A DNA stretch of 64,000 nucleotides. Source: Apiotrichum sp. Y4204 (taxonomy: Eukaryota; Basidiomycota; Tremellomycetes; Trichosporonales; Trichosporonaceae). Below the pieces are notes generated by a model, which had not been told where the DNA came from, searched no databases, and saw only the letters and a program-made list of their open reading frames with translations. The position numbers and the translations under genes were made by a program. Below, one piece after another: positions 1-10,833 of this stretch (positions are counted from its first letter, which is position 1; each line of letters starts with the position of its first letter). Location: assembly GCA_025531455.1 (NCBI GenBank), contig JAMYHL010000010.1, forward strand, positions 1,302,001 through 1,366,000. Direction: 5' to 3'.

Positions 1-1502
1 GTTTTCGAATGCGCGGTTGAGGAGCTCATCAGACACGACAGCGAGACCCGCCATGACGGCGTCGACCACAGGCTCAAGGGCAAACTGTGAGACATCGCAG
101 ATGACACCGCCGCGGCCATCCGCGGTTCCGGGCATGACCTCGAGACGCTGGCGCTTTGCTGCGCTTGCGCTCGACTCGGCGTCTGCCTCCAGCGGGTGCT
201 TCCCTGCGGCTGCGGCCTGCATTCGTGCGCGCCGCGCGCGCCGTTCCTCCGTGTCCGCAATCCAAGCCTGTTCCATGCGGACCTTCTGACGCGAAATCGC
301 ATCCTGCAGCTGAGCGGAGAATCCGACTAGCGAAGGTTGTCTGTTGTCAGCGACATGTCCTGAGTTACGAATTATGCAGTTACACACTTTGCAATATGTG
401 CCATGACGCCGCGCAGCGTCTTCTCCACCGAACGGATCTGCATTGAGGGGCGGCGCGCGGCCTCCATTGCTGATGGAAGCCAAGATGCCATCGACGAGAC
501 GAGAAGCGGGGCAAGGGAGGGGCGGCCTTTAACGAGGGCAGGGAACGTATTGATGATGGGGTGGAGAAGGGCGGGGTCGTCGAGCGCGTACAACTGCATG
601 ACGAGCTGCGTGCGCAGCATATTCGCCTCCTCCTCGATCTGGGCCGACTGGAGGAGAGATCCGGGCGCAATCATCGCGACATTCGCCTCATTTGAGCGTG
701 CGGCCAGCTGGGTTGTGTCAGCAGCAGTTGCTCGGGTCACACTTACTCTCGGATCACCGCCGGCACGCGTTCCTGCCAGCAACACCTTTTGCACAAACTT
801 CCACGCTGCAGCCTTGATGCCGACATTCTGCGGGTGCACTGCGGGGTCAAGAATAAGCGAGAGAATTCGGGCTTTCGACGACGAAAACACATTGTAGATC
901 GCGGTTGCTGATTGCCCGGCGGTCGCACTGGGGTCAGTAGAGCACATAACATTGAGCTCACAGGTAGCGGAAGAGCATGGGAAAGATGGTGGAGAAGATC
1001 GGGATGACAGCACGGATAGTGGCTATCGAGTTTGTGTGGAGGAGGCGGTTCAGCGACTCGAGCGACGCCTGCGCGACTGGGAATAGTTAGCTGCTGCTCG
1101 GCGGCCACCCCGCGCGACACGCGACGTACCCTCAAGCTTGACATTCCCCTGCAGTCCCGAGGGGCCAACCGTGAGCGCGAGCATATCGAGCGTCCACGAG
1201 CGGAGCAGACTGTCCCCTCCGTCAACAACCATAGGAAGCAGCTTGGTGAGAAGGTCGGGGAGCTTGTCCGGGTGCTCCTCGAAGCGCTCGCCCGCGCCGA
1301 GGAGCGCATTTGACTGAGCTCGCGTCTCTGGCTTTTCACTCAGCGCGGCAGTCAGCGCCTGGAGGGGGTCGGTGGGCGCCGACGGCCCTACCGCCGCGGA
1401 GGGGTAGAGCTCAATGTCCTCGTCGGCGTAGAGGGACATGGATGGGCTGGGGGATGAGAATGGTGGCGAGGAGAGAGGCGCCGATGGCGACGAAATCGAC
1501 AT
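1..1502 (-). CDS. PTA1: Symplekin/Pta1-like mRNA 3'-end processing scaffold, N-terminal part (C-terminus beyond window)
   Basis: Scaffold of the nuclear cleavage and polyadenylation machinery. Five minus-strand exons can be read: 1502-1130, 1076-962, 927-747, 707-388 and 340-1, giving 443 residues with consistent phases before the window edge cuts the gene. Introns are 33-54 nt with GTACGT, GTGAGC and GTAAGT donors. The intron 746-708 is 39 nt and stop-free, so a naive reading would translate it. The junction at 387/341 is least certain because its donor is GTGTGT. Family support comes from the HEAT-type helical N-terminus (LRSWTLDMLALTVGP, KAAAWKFVQKVLL, IRSVEKTLRGVM) followed by a basic linker with AAKRQRLE, as in the symplekin N-terminal domain. 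Either ATG 1502 or ATG 1439 (MSLYADEDIEL) could be the start; the 21 extra residues are Ser/Pro-rich and the DNA there is pyrimidine-rich, so 1439 is plausible. The family call is from recognised sequence pattern only. Confidence 0.8.
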
Positions 1503-1739
1503 CGAGAGGAGACAAAGAAGCGACCAAGGTCAAGTGGAATGCAAGGTGATGTCAAAAATGACGTGTAAATACAATTATCCTATCCGGTGGGCTGCGTTAT
1601 CAGCCATACACACTTGTCCCTATGTATCGTCGTCATCGCACCGCGCCCACAGCGTCGCTGTCACCACCATTCTTCGACTGTTCATCCCGTCAACAACAAC
1701 ACTCTCTTCTCGTCTCCCTATCCATCACTAATATCCACA
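1503..1739. promoter_or_regulatory. Divergent promoter shared by symplekin and VMA10
   Basis: This 237-bp stretch separates two divergent start codons. It is pyrimidine-rich on the plus strand just ahead of VMA10 (around 1690-1738), as is usual for fungal leaders. I see no clear TATA box or palindromic site. Confidence 0.5.
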
Positions 1740-2950
1740 ATGGTATGTCTCAACAGCAGCCATTACTGACAACAGGCCGCGAACTCCCAGGGTATCCAGA
1801 CTCTCCTCGAGGCCGAGAAGGAGGCCGCAAAGGTCGTCGCCAAGGCGCGCGCGTGTGAGTCGTCTGCGGATGGATGAAGGGAAGGAACCAGCGCTGGAGA
1901 TCGCTTGGTCACGTCCTATTCCTTCGGGAACTGCGAACTGGGGAAGGCTTGGACAATGGGGAACGGCGCCGGACCGGTGCTGGCCGTGAGGTGGTTCGTT
2001 GGCTGTGCACTCGCCGCTCAGTCGCCAGTGGGCGCCTGCTCGAGGTAACGGGCTACGGGCCGCCATCTGACGCAACGCCTTCGCCTGCATGCGCGGAGCC
2101 AGCGGCTTGTGGGCAGCGGACTCTGGATGTCGGACTTCGCGCGGTGATGGGACGTCGCCGGCGGTGCTGGTTCGGATCTCCTCGTACGCGATCCGAAGTT
2201 CAAGTGCTCGCGGCGATGCCGGTGGATCCAGCACGTCATCATGCCAAACTGCACCGGCGAGATCGGTACTTGTAAATGTGCGATCTCTGGTGCCAACAGT
2301 GATGCGGTGATCGTTAGCCATCACGATATGCCTCCATATCGCGCGCAAAGTTTTCGATCTTGCGATGTTGAACCGGCACCCGCATTTGGCTCTCCTGCTC
2401 TCTCTCCAACTCTCCTTCTCCTTCCCCATTCCGATCGCCACTCCTGGATCACCGCTGACAACAGACCGTGTGCAGAAGCTCAAGGACGCACGTACCGAGG
2501 CCGCCAAGGAGATCGAGGCGTACAAGGCGCAGAAGGAGGCCGAGTACAAGAAGTTCGAGTCGGACGTGAGTGCTGCAGCTTTGCGCAGTGTGCAGTGATT
2601 GTTTGTGCTGACGCGTCTCGACCTATCTACTTTTGTCTCTCTGGCCCGTTTTACTGCAACCTTCCTATGTGGCTCTGACCATCAATACTGACAACTCCGA
2701 CATATCTTGGCCTCCACCATAACCTCGAAATTCCGCTATGATTGATCGCCGCCCGGATCGCTTTCGCCCACAGCACACGAACCAGACCTCGACGTCGCAG
2801 TCGTCGATCGACAGCTCGACCAAGGAGCAGCTCTCGACGGTCACGGATCAGATCAGCAAGAACGGCGACGACGCCATCAAGAAGATTGTCGGGCGTGTGC
2901 TCGCCGTCGAGCCCAAGCTCCACCCTAATCTTAAGAAGCTTGAGGCATAA
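1740..2950 (+). CDS. VMA10: V-type H+-ATPase subunit G (peripheral stalk)
   Basis: Subunit G of the vacuolar proton pump; with subunit E it forms the peripheral stalk that holds V1 to V0. Four coding exons: 1740-1742, 1776-1854, 2465-2565 and 2774-2950, summing to 360 nt (119 residues plus TAA). The first coding exon is only the ATG, followed at once by GTATGT. Exon 2 joins exon 3 through a split Tyr codon, giving KARAYRVQKLKDARTEAAKE. The N-terminal half is the highly charged helix typical of the family (LLEAEKEAAKVV), and the length matches the usual 110-125 residues. The second intron (1855-2464, 610 nt) is far longer than its neighbours and the third (208 nt) is also long. The C-terminal exon ends in a charged helix (DDAIKKIVGRVLAVEPKLH), as in other fungal subunit G proteins. 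Confidence 0.93.
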
Positions 2951-5750
2951 GTAGTTCTTTTAGTGCGGTTCGCCGCGAGTGTAGACGTGAATTGTAGGAT
3001 GGATACATACAGTAGACGAGGGGGGCGCGTGAGCGATCATATCGCAAGGCGAGGTCAAGTGCGCTGAGCATGTGGTAGTCGCGCGGCCTGGGCAGTGTTG
3101 CGAGCTCAGCTGGTGAGGATGGGAGTACAGGGAATCATGCGGCAGAGCGTGGCGCGTGGCATTCTGAGAAATGGAAGGCGTGCATAAAGCTGCCAAGAGA
3201 TAGTCAGTCTCCATCCCTACCCCGAGATTCTCGACATCTCTCGCGGACGCGCGCACGATCGCCATTACAAATGAACCGCATCCCATGGCCGGTAAACATG
3301 TGTGCACTTCATTGGGACCGACGTTAACGCAGCTTGTCCAGCGGCACTGGCCACAGATCAAGCCCATCTGAGCGTCTACGCCAGTGGGCACATACGCTTT
3401 CACGCCCCTCAGCCACCCACCGTCGTGACTGCGTGACTAGGCCGCGCGTCAATTACCGGCTTTGGCGGGCAACGCAGACCTGACGGCGTGGACGCGTGCT
3501 GCACGCGCTGCGTGCTGCCCGTGCCACCCTGCTTTGTCCCGCAGCTGGCAGATCGCACGCAGTCGTTTCCATCACAGCTCCCCGAACTCTCTTCTCCGCG
3601 GCGAGTCGTTCTCTCCTTTTACGTCCTGATCGACCGCCTTGCCAAAGTCGGACCCGCAATCGAGTACGAGCGCAAACCCAACCGGCAGAGTGTGTCCGAA
3701 GAAAGATGGGACAGACTTGCGTCGTCCGTCTGAACTGGGTGATTGACTTTTGAATGTCCCCATCATTACCGTGTTTGCGAGGTGCACAAGAGCACATCCC
3801 GTCTCATCTTGCAAACTGCCACTTTTGGCCTTTTGGACAGGCACCCACTGAAGAGGACAATGTCGACGGCGTCTCCGCCACTATCCCAATGTAGCATCGT
3901 CGACGCCAGCACATTTACATGAGCATCACCCTCTACTCACAATACCCTCCCCCTCGCTCCCTGGGACGGCGGCGCTGTCGCGTCTTGGCCCGACGTCGGC
4001 GAGTTTCGGGGGTTAATCCTCTCGATGGCGGCAGGGATGCCGCCGGCATCGTCGCCCCCGATACGATATAGAGCTGCCAAGATCCCTCCGAGGCTGTACC
4101 CGCCAGTGATTGGGTGATACGCACATCGACTCCGACGACGGCCGCGGCACAGGCCCACGCAGCGTGCAGCGTGTCCAGGAGCATGCCCCGCATTGACCCG
4201 CGAATGCCGCCGGCTCGCACCACCAACCGCCGCGAACCAATCGTGGCCCCGCACGCACTCCGAAAGGGCCGAGGGCGGGGCAGACGGCGTCTGCCCGTGT
4301 ACCTGTAAACTGTGTCCTGGTGTTGTTGGTGCTTTCCTGTTTCCTGTATCCTGTTTCCTGATGTGCACCTGCCGCGCTTGCACACTCAGACTTGTGCGCT
4401 TGTTATCGGCGCCTCCGTACTTTGTGCTCCGAACAGTGCCTATTCCAAGCCCTATCGGACAAGCCGTCGACGCAGGCTCGCCCTCCCTGTACTCCGACCC
4501 GTTCCCGATCGAGAAACCAGCTCTTTGGGCCAATCTCCTGTCCTATCTTGCATCGATAGCCACTCCTGCCCACTGACTTGCTGCTACTGACCATCGAATG
4601 ACTGGCCACAACAGCCGCTTCTGGCTTCTGGGCATTTGCTGGCCACCTGCCACCTGCCACTGGCGACGACGGCCTTACGAAAATGTTGCTACAGTGCCGC
4701 CGGCAGTGGCGGGGGTAGCGCGGGAACTACCCGGCAGCAGCCGCAAGGGCGGCAACAGCGTCGGCTTTGGGTGGCCGTGGCCGATGGCACTCAAGTCAAT
4801 AGGTGTCTTGAGCTGCCTGGGTTGCTGCTCGCATTGTTACAATCATGCATGCCCCTCCTCCTCGCGCCTCAGTCCTCAATCCCTTCATCCAGGATCCTTA
4901 AACCCCAGTTGTTTTCGCGTGCATGTGACTTGCAAAGGTGGGCATGTACCCGTCCACAGCATGGTGACCACTCGGGCAGGGTGGGTGGTGTATGCATGCA
5001 TCCTTGCCCAGCATCATGCATGGCAGCCAGGACGGCGGTGCTCCCATAGCTCTGATCGAAACCTTGTTCTGTTCCTAATCTCCCAAGCGGACGGCGCCGC
5101 ACGTGCGACCCCAATGCTTAGTGCAGGTTTAAAATGCATGCAGTGCGTCGGACGCCTCGTCTCGGGATATTTGCTGGCCGCGGTCCTGGGTGCGTACGTG
5201 TACGTCGGCCGCTGTGGCCTGCAGGCCTGTGGGCCTGGGGCCTGCCCGTGGGTCTTGGCAGTGGGGTTTGGGTTTGCCGTTGCCGCATGCAGCTGGACCA
5301 GTACAGCAAGCTCGCGTGCTCTCTCGTACAGCTCATCAAAGCCGGCACGGAACTGATGGCATCATGGCATGCCCATTCCCCAGCATGCCCCAGTCATGGA
5401 ACATGCCGAAAAGCGCACTGGCCACGGGGCCGGCGGCTGCAACATGCGTCAGGTGCCCGAACGCGCGTAGAGGCAGTACACACAAGAGGGTACAGGCGGG
5501 GGTCCCCACCGGCACTCACGGCACCGGGCCCTGGCATGGGATGATGTAGAAAAAACTTACCCGCGCGCGCATAGCCGGCGGCTGCAGCGTGTGGAGTGGC
5601 GCGCTAGCGGCCTCGCGGGTGGAGAGTTTCGGTTTTTGGGCCCTGCGGAAAATAGAGGATCCTAGAGGTCTAGAGGCATGGAGGCAAGGAGGACGGATCT
5701 GGGCAAGCGGCAAGCATGGTGGACGCTACCTCGCGGCAGTGACTTGGCCG

Positions 5751-5772
5751 CACACCGTGTGCACACCGTGTG
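5751..5772. repeat. Two head-to-tail copies of quasi-palindrome CACACCGTGTG
   Basis: CACACCGTGTG occupies 5751-5761 and again 5762-5772 without spacer. Each copy has 5-bp arms CACAC/GTGTG around a single C. The same 11-mer recurs at 7448-7458 and 62828-62838. All four copies are intergenic. A role as a protein-binding site is inference. Confidence 0.6.
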
Positions 5773-7762
5773 GAGCGCGCAGAAGTCTGTATCTATATCG
5801 AGCTCATGACGTTGAACTGGAACAGCCGAGCTGTGGGGACATGGGGTCCCGCTCGAGGTTTGTGGCTGTGATCCCGCGGCGCGCGGCTTGAAGCTTAGAG
5901 ATTGAATTGACAGCTGACAGCCACGGCCATCGAGTTGGGGATATGGGGGGGAGGATTTGTTTGACACGATCCTTATCCTATCTTGTCGTGCCGTGCATGT
6001 GACGCGCTCCCTGTTGATGCCCACCGGCCCCGGCCCGTTCTGTGGAGCCGGAGCGCATCCTGGCTGTATGTAACCCGTTACAGAGTGCATACGGCAGTGA
6101 GGCCTCGGGTGGGGAAACCAAAACACACATACGACCCAAGGCCGGGCAACGCGGGGTAGCCGCATACCGCGCGTACCGCAGCTGGAGGCCACTGCCGCTT
6201 GCCCAGATCCCTGTCTGTCGTGATCGTATCCTGATCCCAACGAGCACCCTCGTCGGTTCCCCTTACGGGTGAAGATTACACTTACGCTTACGCTTCGTGG
6301 CGCGCGGCTAGATCAGGCTGCGCACGGGAATTGCGCAGAGAACCAGAGGCCAGAGAGATGTAAGAGTGGAGTGGAGCGATTTAGTGTGCACATGGTCTAG
6401 TCCAGGTTAATTTGAGCTTCCACCGGCCAGTCAGCACGGTTTCCGTTTCCTGGCAATTGTAATTGTAATAAGACGGCGTGTATCGCGGCTGTGTTGGCTG
6501 CGTATCTGCGGCAACGGCTGCGCGGCAACGGACGAAAGCGGCTCAAACGGTAATTAGCCCTTCTGGCCCTCTTTTGCTTGGTCGGCTCGCAGCGGCCCGT
6601 CCCACCCCTCGCCATCCATCGCCCCGGAGTTGATCCGACGGTGGAGATAGGACACGCTGGGCGCTGTACGAGGTCCAGCGTCTATTGGTCTGTTTGCGCA
6701 CTACTCAGGGTGCTGGCACATTGCAGTAGCATTTACCCCACACCGCTGCCGCTGACACACAATGTAGAGCCCCTTCGCGCACTCGCTCTCGCTCTCGCTG
6801 TGCTCGCCCGCCTCGCCCCGCTCGCAACCTGCCTCACTGCGAAGCGCGAAAGGGACGCAAAACCTACTTCCGTTCCCGGCTCCACGGATAATACGGATAA
6901 CAGCCAACAGCAACAGAGGCACGGATTTCGGGCAAATGCACAAACGGATAATGAGCTGCCGCCTCTGCCGCTGTGCCCTGCACAGTGCCCTGCTCGGGTT
7001 CTTGCCAGTGAAGAGGAACCGGCATTGTCTTGTTTTTGTCTGGGCGACCTGGGAGCTGGGCAATTTTCGCTTCTGTCAACTTTTGTGATTTTATCGCAAC
7101 AATCTGCTTGGCTGCTCGCCGCCAGTATCGGACAGTCGCGGGTGGCGCTCAGGATCAGGTTCTGCAGTTTGGAGTGGGCTCCATCAGGGTACAGTAGACC
7201 GGGAGAGGAAGAGGACCAGTTCCGCCGAGGACCGAACGCATGCCCAGGATGTGCAGGTGGGATGCGCAGGTGGACCGCAGAAACGGTATCGGGGCGGGCG
7301 GGTGCGCGCGCAGGCGCGCAGAGGACAGACGACAAGAGAGGTACAACCAGAGTGGACAAGGTTGTACAAGTGTTGCACCAACCGGCGGTAATTGTCCAAG
7401 TCGGCCAGTGGCCCCTGGGCCCAGCCTGCTGGTTTTAGGCGAGATTCCACACCGTGTGCCCCGCCCCGGGTCTCTGGTCTCATGCTCTCCGGCCGTACCC
7501 CCCACTCTCGGGATTTCCAGCCGCAGACGCCGCGGGCAGACGAGCAGGCTGCATTTTATCTGGTAAAGCATGCATCACCGCAGACCCCACACTCGCCTCC
7601 GCCCGCGTTGCCCTTGCCGCATTCGCGCCTGGGCCGGCGGCGTGAGAGCCGGGTGTGCGCGGGTGGCCGGCGCGTTGCCGCGTTGCCCCTCCTGGCCTCC
7701 TGGGCTGCGAGCAAGTGGACTTGCGGCCTGGCACACCCACACCCACGCCCCGCCGTGCCCCA

Positions 7763-7785
7763 CGGATCCATGGGCCATGGATCCG
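7763..7785. repeat. Near-perfect inverted repeat (11-bp arms, 1-bp spacer)
   Basis: CGGATCCATGG and CCATGGATCCG face each other around one central G, forming a 23-bp inverted repeat in intergenic DNA. The function is unknown. Confidence 0.7.
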
Positions 7786-8190
7786 GGATGCCGGGTGCAC
7801 ATGCTGCACATGGTGCGCAGCCAGCCGCGAGTGGAGCCGCAGAGGTAATAAATCGAGGTACGGATCCCGGAGGAATCGACGCGGGGCAAGGGGAGAAGCA
7901 AGAGCAAGAGAGAAGGGGAACAGGAGCAGGAGCAGGAGCAAGGCGCGTAGGATGACAGGATGGCAGGATGGCAGGATCGGGCGATTGCACTCGCACGCTT
8001 GCTCGTACGCGCACACTGCGGGGGGGCGGGGGGCAAGGGGCGACGAACAAGCGGGGTAGCTCGGCAGCTGCTGATGCCGCTGCGGCTCTGTCGGGGCTCT
8101 TTCGGGGCACACGGACAGGATATCAGGATCAAGGACCTGAGGCCAAGGATGAGAACAAGGACTGCAACACCTCTGCCGGAGCACTGCAGC

Positions 8191-10833
8191 AAGCAGTCGC
8201 CGGTAGGTATCGCGAGAACAGAGTGTAGTATAGTGGTGTCTTGGCTCCCGTCGCCCACTGTCGATAATCAGTCGCTTGCATGCATATCCCGTTGGTCTTT
8301 GTTCCGTTCTCTGTTCTCTTTGTTCTGCTCGCCGTCGTTCTGATCCCCACCGCTATCGCCGTCCCGGAGCAGCCAACTTGCCCAACACCAACATCCAACA
8401 CCAATCCCATTCCTCCTGCCAGCCCAGTTGCCGCCCCCGGAGTGCCCACATCTACACTGCCGGACAATCTTTCCACAATCTTTTTTTTTTTTTTCGGCTA
8501 CATTACCTCGACATTATCTCAGAGATCCCGATCTGATCTCTGATCGTCTTGACTCGACTCGCAACTCCCATCTGTGCATCTCGCGATCAGCACAGTGTGT
8601 GGTCTCAAGCTCTGCTCGCATCGCAACTGTCCACTCCGCGTACTCCGCCCGAGACCGTCACACCAGCGGAACAGGTCACTTGCACGGTATGTACATGTTG
8701 AATCTGCCGGTGGGCGATAATGGGTGTCTCTGGGCTGGACTCGACCTACCCGGCCACCAGGAACATGACCGCGACACCGAGACAGTCACGAGAAGCCATG
8801 TTGATGTTGATGCTGACAATCGTCTCTCTATCTCCGTCCTCCGTCTCTGCATCGCGTACTTTGTCCAATGTCTGTGCACGCCACCTGATCTTTCCGTTTT
8901 GCTCGCACGACTGCCGTGAAATTGCCATCCTCGCTGCCGCCCACGTCCCATACCTTGCATGATTGTGTCGTGTTGCATCGCACCGTGTATCGGATCACGC
9001 TTGTCGCCACCACTTCGGCACTTGCATCTGTCCGGCTTGTTCCCCGCCGCATTACCCGCTGCCGCTGCGTTGCACCATTGACAAACCCGATCGCCTACTC
9101 CCCTGCTCCGCCATCAACGCCCCCCGTCCCCAATTACGGCTCAACATTACTCTGGTACTCTGACTCGTTGCTCCCCTGCTTGCCCGTCGTTTGCATTCCT
9201 GCGGCCGCCTTGCCACCTGCGGTCATTTGTCCCGTTCCATACCCTCGCGTCGCGTGTTTGGGCCGTCACCCGTGCGCTGCGCATTTGGCCGGTTTGGTTT
9301 CTTGTGGTGGTCGTTGTCTGTGTCCTGTGGGGTGGGGTTTGTTGACCTTGTTGTCTGTGTGTCCTCTTGTCTCACCCGGCGGTATCCTCGGCATCGCCCT
9401 CATCTCGTCTTTGCTCTTGTCCCCGTGTGTGCCCGTGCCCACGCGTCCATCATCTCTCGTCTTGTCCAATTGTCCTGAACGGCCCCTCTTCTTTACCCCC
9501 ATCCCCAACCCCCGGAACCTCGTCGGTGTCTCGCGCGGTCTCGCCTTTTGCGTGCCTCGCCCCACCCGCTCGCCGCCGCCACATCCGCCACCGCCACCAC
9601 ATCCACACCCCCCGTGTTCTCTGGGCCGCCTCGTCCCCACTCACCTTGTGCTCTTGTGCCCTTGTGGCTTTGTCTTGCTCTGCCGCTGTGCTCCCATTTC
9701 CCCACACAGACTTGAAGCGACCGCCGGCCTCACCTGTGCCCCACACATAATCTTGCGATTCATCCGACGCTATCCCGGCCACTGCCGCCGCCCCCGATAG
9801 TCTCTCCAAGTCTCGAGTCTCGATCTCGATCTCTTGTGTTCAAACGCCACCACCACCCCCCGTCTCGGGTGCTTGTTTCCCATTCGCGCCGCATCCGGCC
9901 CCACCCCATCGCTACCCCGCACATTGACCATTAGATCGTTCCTGCAACAAGCTAAGCTTGTCAATTTTATCTTTGTGATTTTACCGTGTGCAAGCTCTCA
10001 GTCTAGTGTGCACACGACTATTGTTGTCCCCCACACCTCTCCCCGTGTGCTCGTCCCCCCCGGAGGAGTCGCTCCAATCTCCAGCGGCTGTTCCAGTTCC
10101 GGTTCATCGCTCGTGCGCTCTAGCCGCTGCCGACGCCGCATTCACTCCCTCTGGCTCTTGTGGCTCCCTGTGGCTTGAGTTGGTCGTCTGTCTCTGCAAT
10201 CTCGCATCTACATCGGCTCACGTCGGCTACCGTGCCCGACGCACGCACCTTGTTTCGTACTGTCGTCCACTGCACCACGCACGTCGGGCATCCCGCAGCC
10301 CATCGCGACTCTCTATCCAGCTAGCTTTCGAGAGGCCTCGAGCTAGAAACCATCTGTAGCCACAGCCGCAGCCCGAAACCCAAACCCAGGCGTCGTGCCA
10401 CCGCAAACACCAAGTGTCAGTGCCAGGTGCCACTGATCGACCAGTCCCTTGTACAGCGGCAACTGCAACATCGTCTGCCGCGTCGAGGTCCCAATCAGCC
10501 GAGCTCGTGCGCTCTCCCGACCTCGACAGCCTCCTCTTATTTGCTCACGGCCGTGTCTTTGGTCTGCTGGCGACTAGGCTGCGCTCCCCGCAAACCCCGC
10601 CAGGCCCCCCACCAGGTGAAGCTATAGCGCGCTTATCCTTGAATCCCTACACCTCCATCGATCACATCCATCACCGCCATCTGAATTGTTCGAAAGTCAC
10701 CTCTCGTAGGCTTTGGCATCTCCTTGTCCTCATCCATCTCCTGTCCCTATACCTACAGCATCTCTCATCTGAGCAGCGCCCTCCTCGCCCTATCTGCTTT
10801 TCGGGCAGCTACACCCTGTTCTGCATTACCAGA
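8191..10833 (+). promoter_or_regulatory. Pyrimidine-rich leader/promoter region of the Zn2Cys6 factor
   Basis: From about 8270 to 10830 the plus strand is strongly C/T-rich, with short runs of TCTC, CCCC and a T14 tract at 8481-8494. This is the compositional look of long fungal 5' leaders. A good donor (CACG|GTATGT at 8689) and an acceptor directly before the start codon (TTACCAG at 10832) suggest that part of it may be a 5'-UTR intron. Open frames inside it are low-complexity and not supported as genes. Confidence 0.4.
8481..8494 (+). repeat. T14 homopolymer tract
   Basis: Fourteen consecutive T residues lie in the pyrimidine-rich region ahead of the transcription factor. Poly(dT) tracts often exclude nucleosomes in fungal promoters; that role here is inference. 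Confidence 0.8.

Larger units (their letters stand above)
2951..8190. other. Gene-poor intergenic stretch, left part
   Basis: I find no frame here with recognisable domains, splice-consistent exons or codon use like the neighbouring genes. Open frames of 60-290 codons exist on both strands but are those expected in GC-rich non-coding DNA. It holds short palindromes, including 7763-7785 and two adjacent CACACCGTGTG copies at 5751-5772 with a third at 7448. I see no tRNA B-box with a matching fold. It could include the VMA10 3' UTR, non-coding RNA, or distal regulatory DNA for the transcription factor at 10834. Confidence 0.5.

Noticed and set aside
3937..4533. 198-codon minus-strand frame in the gene-poor stretch
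   Set aside because: Parts such as LHAAWACAAAVVGVDVRIT look faintly coding, but neighbouring frames compete and no splice-consistent gene or known domain appears. A decayed gene is possible but not supported.
8280..8543. 87-codon frame with a signal-peptide-like start (FSVLFVLLAVVLIP)
   Set aside because: It lies in pyrimidine-rich DNA, where hydrophobic Leu/Val/Phe runs arise by composition, and it runs through the T14 tract as poly-Phe.
8916..9800. 294-codon frame in the region ahead of the Zn2Cys6 factor
   Set aside because: Low-complexity Pro/Ser/Leu translation of C/T-rich DNA without domain, start context or relation to neighbours.
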